A DNA stretch of 7,738 nucleotides from Deltaproteobacteria bacterium (GTDB lineage: Bacteria > Myxococcota_A > UBA9160 > SMWR01). The notes under the pieces were generated by a model. It ran no database searches, was not told where the DNA came from, and was given only the letters and a program-made list of their open reading frames with translations. The stretch covers positions 1 through 7,738 of the forward strand of contig JAJDAM010000711.1 of NCBI GenBank assembly GCA_029261905.1. Reading direction: 5' to 3'. The position numbers and the translations under genes were made by a program. Shown here one piece after another: positions 5,379 through 7,738 of the stretch. The first letter of the stretch is position 1; every line of letters starts with the position of its first letter.

Positions 5379-6304
5379 TCGGAACAGACCTGCTGGGTAT
5401 CGAAGACCTGGAACGGGAATCGATCGAACGGATCCTGCACACGGCCGAACGGATGCAGGAGGTCGGCAACCGCGTCGTCAAGAAAGTTCCCACGCTACGC
5501 GGCCGCACCATCGTCAATCTCTTCTTCGAGCCTTCGACCCGAACCCGCGCGAGCTTCGAGATCGCGGGCAAGCGGCTTTCGGCGGATGTCATCAACTTCT
5601 CGACGGATTCTTCGAGCCTCAAGAAGGCGGAGAGCATCCTCGACACGGCGCGCACGTTGGACGCGATGGATCCGGACGTGGTGGTCGTTCGACATGGCGT
5701 GGCCGGAGTGCCCAAACGCATCGCCGACGTGCTGAGCGCCCCGGTCATCAACGCGGGCGACGGTGCCCACGAGCACCCGACGCAGGCGCTGCTGGACCTG
5801 TTCACGGTGAGGAAACGAAAGGGCCGGATCGACGGGCTGACCATTACGATCGTGGGTGACATCCTGCACTCGCGGGTGGCGCGTTCGAACATCTACGGGT
5901 TCATCAAGATGGGCGCGGAGGTGCGAATCGCGGCGCCGCCGCCAATGATCCCCGCTGCGGTCGAGACTCTGGGTGTCAAGGCGTTCACGTCGCTGCGCGA
6001 GGCGCTCGATGGTGCCGATGTCGTGATGGCTCTGCGGATCCAGAACGAGCGCTTGTCGGGGACCTACCTCCCGAGTGTTCGCGAGTACTCGGCGACTTTC
6101 GGGATCGATCGCGAAACGCTTCGTTATGCGAAAGACGACGCCATCGTGATGCACCCTGGCCCGATCAATCGCGGCGTAGAGCTTGCACACGACATCGCAG
6201 ACCACCAACACAGCGTCATCCTCGACCAGGTTCGCAACGGGGTCGCGATTCGAATGGCCGTCCTCTATTTGATTGCAGGTCGCCAAGAGCGGAGTTTTGG
6301 ATAA
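5375..6304 (+). CDS. pyrB: Aspartate carbamoyltransferase catalytic subunit
   Basis: A 309-residue protein, the typical catalytic-chain length. It condenses carbamoyl phosphate with L-aspartate to give N-carbamoyl-L-aspartate, the committed step of pyrimidine synthesis, working as a cytoplasmic trimer. Motifs are the carbamoyl-phosphate loop FEPSTRTRASFE (51-62), the mobile active-site loop KKAES (83-87) with Lys84, HEHPTQALLDL (132-142), and the aspartate-domain motif HPGPINRGVEL (260-270). The flexible loop normally reads KGES or KGET, so Gly to Ala at residue 85 is a small departure. The GTG start overlaps the pyrR stop by four bases (GTGA, 5375-5378), with a G-rich Shine-Dalgarno at 5362-5367. 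No pyrI gene for a regulatory subunit is present, so allosteric CTP control of the E. coli type is not indicated and control through PyrR is more likely. Confusion with ornithine carbamoyltransferase is unlikely given HPGPINRG. Confidence 0.97.
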   Translation: MIGTDLLGIEDLERESIERILHTAERMQEVGNRVVKKVPTLRGRTIVNLFFEPSTRTRASFEIAGKRLSADVINFSTDSSSLKKAESILDTARTLDAMDPDVVVVRHGVAGVPKRIADVLSAPVINAGDGAHEHPTQALLDLFTVRKRKGRIDGLTITIVGDILHSRVARSNIYGFIKMGAEVRIAAPPPMIPAAVETLGVKAFTSLREALDGADVVMALRIQNERLSGTYLPSVREYSATFGIDRETLRYAKDDAIVMHPGPINRGVELAHDIADHQHSVILDQVRNGVAIRMAVLYLIAGRQERSFG

Positions 6305-6305
6305 C

Positions 6306-7595
6306 GTGAGAAAGATATTGATTCGAGGTGGCCGGGTACTCGATCCGGCTTCGGACCGGGACGAGACCGCCGATGTATTGATCGAGGACGGCAAGATCCG
6401 TGCGGTCGGGCCGTCGCTCGATGCAACGGATGCCGAGGTGGTCGAAGCGAAAGGGTGTTGGGTGGCCCCGGGCTTCGTCGATTTGCACACTCATCTTCGC
6501 GAGCCCGGCCAGGAATACAAAGAGGACATCGGTTCCGGCGGTCGATCGGCCGTCGCGGGCGGCTTCACCTCCGTAGCCTGTATGGCCAACACCGATCCGG
6601 TCAACGACGACCCCGCAATGACCGACTTCATCCTCGATCGCGCCCAGCAGAGTTCGCCCGCGAGGGTCTACCCGGTCGCTGCAGCGACCAAGGGTCTCAA
6701 GGGCAAGGTGATGACCGAGATGTCGGCCCTCAAGGCGGCCGGTGCGGTGGCGTTCAGCGACGATGGCAAGACGATCATGGATGCGGCGGTGATGCGACAC
6801 GTGCTCGAGTATTCGAAGCTCGTGGAGTGCCCGGTGATTACGCACGCGGAAGACCGGAAACTGGTCGCGAACGGCGTGGTCAACGAGGGGCCCGTGTCCA
6901 CCAAGCTCGGTCTGCCGGCCAACCCGTCACTCGCCGAGGATGTGATGGTGGTACGTGATCTGATGCTCGCCGAAATGGTCGGAGCGCATCTGCACATCGC
7001 TCACGTGTCCAGCAAGGGGGCGGTTGCCGCGATCCGCGCCGCGCGCGAGCGCGGTGTGTGTGTGACGGCCGAAGTGACTCCGCACCACCTGGCTTTGACC
7101 GATGAGGCCGCACTCGGATACGACACCAATACCAAGGTGGCGCCTCCGCTCCGTTCTGCGGCCGACGTGTTGGCGTGTCGCGCAGGACTCGTCGATGGCA
7201 CGATCGACGCGATTGCTACCGATCACGCCCCACACGCAGTGCACGAGAAAGATCTCGAGTTCACGCTCGCTCCTCCCGGGTTGCTGGGTTTCGAAACCGC
7301 TTTTTCGGTCGTGATGGATCTCGTGCGCCGCAGCGAGTTGTCGCCGTTGGAATTGATGCGACGAATGTCGACGAACCCGGCGAAGATCATCGATCGCCCG
7401 GGCGGAAGCCTGGCGGTGGGCGAGCTGGCGGATGTCGTGATCCTCGATCCGGAACTTCGCTGGGTCTACGACCCTGCCAAGGGTTATTCAAAGAGTCAGA
7501 ACTCACCGTGGGCGGGCAAGGAGATGCACGGCCGGGTGGTGGCGACGATCGTCGGCGGTGTGCCGGTCTATGACGTCGAACACGGTGTGCTGTAG
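6306..7595 (+). CDS. pyrC: Dihydroorotase (class I, amidohydrolase fold)
   Basis: A zinc amidohydrolase that cyclises N-carbamoyl-L-aspartate to dihydroorotate. Using GTG 6306 it has 429 residues, the usual size for the long bacterial class. Active-site elements in order are the DLHTHLREPG strand (metal ligands His61 and His63), MANTDPVND (94-102), SDDGKTI with Asp153, ITHAED with His180, HIAHVSS with His233, TPHHLALTD (258-266), and ATDHAPH with Asp306, followed by the LAPPGLLGFET loop. Every ligand position is kept, so the enzyme should be active and not a dead partner subunit. GTG 6306 lies one base after the pyrB stop, with GGAG at 6291-6294. A TTG at 6273 would add 11 non-homologous residues overlapping pyrB and is less likely. 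Its place between pyrB and carA fits the pathway. Confidence 0.96.
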   Translation: MRKILIRGGRVLDPASDRDETADVLIEDGKIRAVGPSLDATDAEVVEAKGCWVAPGFVDLHTHLREPGQEYKEDIGSGGRSAVAGGFTSVACMANTDPVNDDPAMTDFILDRAQQSSPARVYPVAAATKGLKGKVMTEMSALKAAGAVAFSDDGKTIMDAAVMRHVLEYSKLVECPVITHAEDRKLVANGVVNEGPVSTKLGLPANPSLAEDVMVVRDLMLAEMVGAHLHIAHVSSKGAVAAIRAARERGVCVTAEVTPHHLALTDEAALGYDTNTKVAPPLRSAADVLACRAGLVDGTIDAIATDHAPHAVHEKDLEFTLAPPGLLGFETAFSVVMDLVRRSELSPLELMRRMSTNPAKIIDRPGGSLAVGELADVVILDPELRWVYDPAKGYSKSQNSPWAGKEMHGRVVATIVGGVPVYDVEHGVL

Positions 7596-7738
7596 TGAGT
7601 GAGAGAGCGACGAAGAGAGCGACGAGGCTCGCACCGGATCCGGCCATTCTGGCGCTCGCCGACGGGACGGTCTATCGCGGCCGGGCGTTCGGTGCCCGAG
7701 GCGTGGCGGCGGGTGAGGTGGTGTTCAACACCAGCATG
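7595..7738 (+). CDS. carA: Carbamoyl-phosphate synthase small subunit, N-terminus (partial, runs off window)
   Basis: An open frame of 48 codons from GTG 7595 to the window end. CarA is the glutamine amidotransferase subunit that supplies ammonia to CarB for carbamoyl phosphate, the substrate of the pyrB product. After a basic leader (residues 2-13), the sequence AILALADGTVYRGRAFGARG and then AAGEVVFNTSM matches the conserved CarA beginning, in which LEDGTVFxGxxFGA and GEVVFNTSM are family hallmarks. The glutaminase Cys/His/Glu triad lies beyond the window. The GTG shares one base with the pyrC stop (TAGTG), consistent with the same operon. The basic leader contains a duplicated 12-base unit. 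carB would be expected downstream but cannot be seen. Confidence 0.92.
   Translation, partial: MSERATKRATRLAPDPAILALADGTVYRGRAFGARGVAAGEVVFNTSM

Noticed and set aside
6273..6305. A TTG start that would add 11 residues to PyrC.
   Set aside because: The added residues lie within the pyrB end and do not resemble a dihydroorotase N-terminus. GTG 6306, with GGAG upstream, gives metal-ligand positions (61, 63, 153, 180) that agree with known class I enzymes.
5495..6490. A 331-codon - strand frame over pyrB and pyrC, and a similar 257-codon frame at 3047-3820.
   Set aside because: They are antisense to enzymes with complete catalytic motifs and show only shadow-type composition.

Overview
The window is a GC-rich (roughly 60-65% by eye), tightly packed bacterial chromosome segment. 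Every supported gene is on the + strand. All recognisable genes are core or widespread. I see no insertion sequences, CRISPR, tRNA, rRNA or phage genes. The combination argS-SPOR, lepA-lepB and pyrR-pyrB-pyrC-carA, with high GC and many GTG starts, would suit a deltaproteobacterium-like lineage (Myxococcota/Desulfobacterota-type). That placement is inferred from gene order and style, not from a marker tree.

Region 1 (1-1777) is one probable transcription unit. It holds the 3' end of argS (arginyl-tRNA synthetase), a membrane-anchored SPOR-domain protein, and rfbD (dTDP-4-dehydrorhamnose reductase). The genes are joined by 4-base stop/start overlaps (GTGA, ATGA), so translation is probably coupled. 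rfbD is not next to rfbA, rfbB or rfbC here.

Region 2 (1778-4593) begins with a 183-bp non-coding gap that contains a bulged inverted repeat. lepA (elongation factor 4) and lepB (signal peptidase I) follow as an overlapping pair, a common bacterial arrangement.

Region 3 (4594-7738) is the start of a de novo pyrimidine operon. A 170-bp intergenic region holds candidate hairpins, a plausible sigma70-type promoter and, just before pyrR, an RNA stem-loop that matches the PyrR-binding consensus (UCCNGNGAG, hexaloop CNGNGA). pyrR, pyrB (aspartate carbamoyltransferase), pyrC (dihydroorotase) and the first 48 codons of carA (carbamoyl-phosphate synthase small subunit) follow with no real gaps. The enzymes would make carbamoyl phosphate, then carbamoyl aspartate, then dihydroorotate. 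PyrR would sense uridine nucleotides and shut down expression.

The most interesting item is the PyrR control region. The leader is very short, has no visible terminator, and places the likely pyrR Shine-Dalgarno inside the PyrR-binding stem. This points to autogenous translational repression rather than the transcription attenuation known from Bacillus. I found no convincing evidence of an entirely new system in this window.
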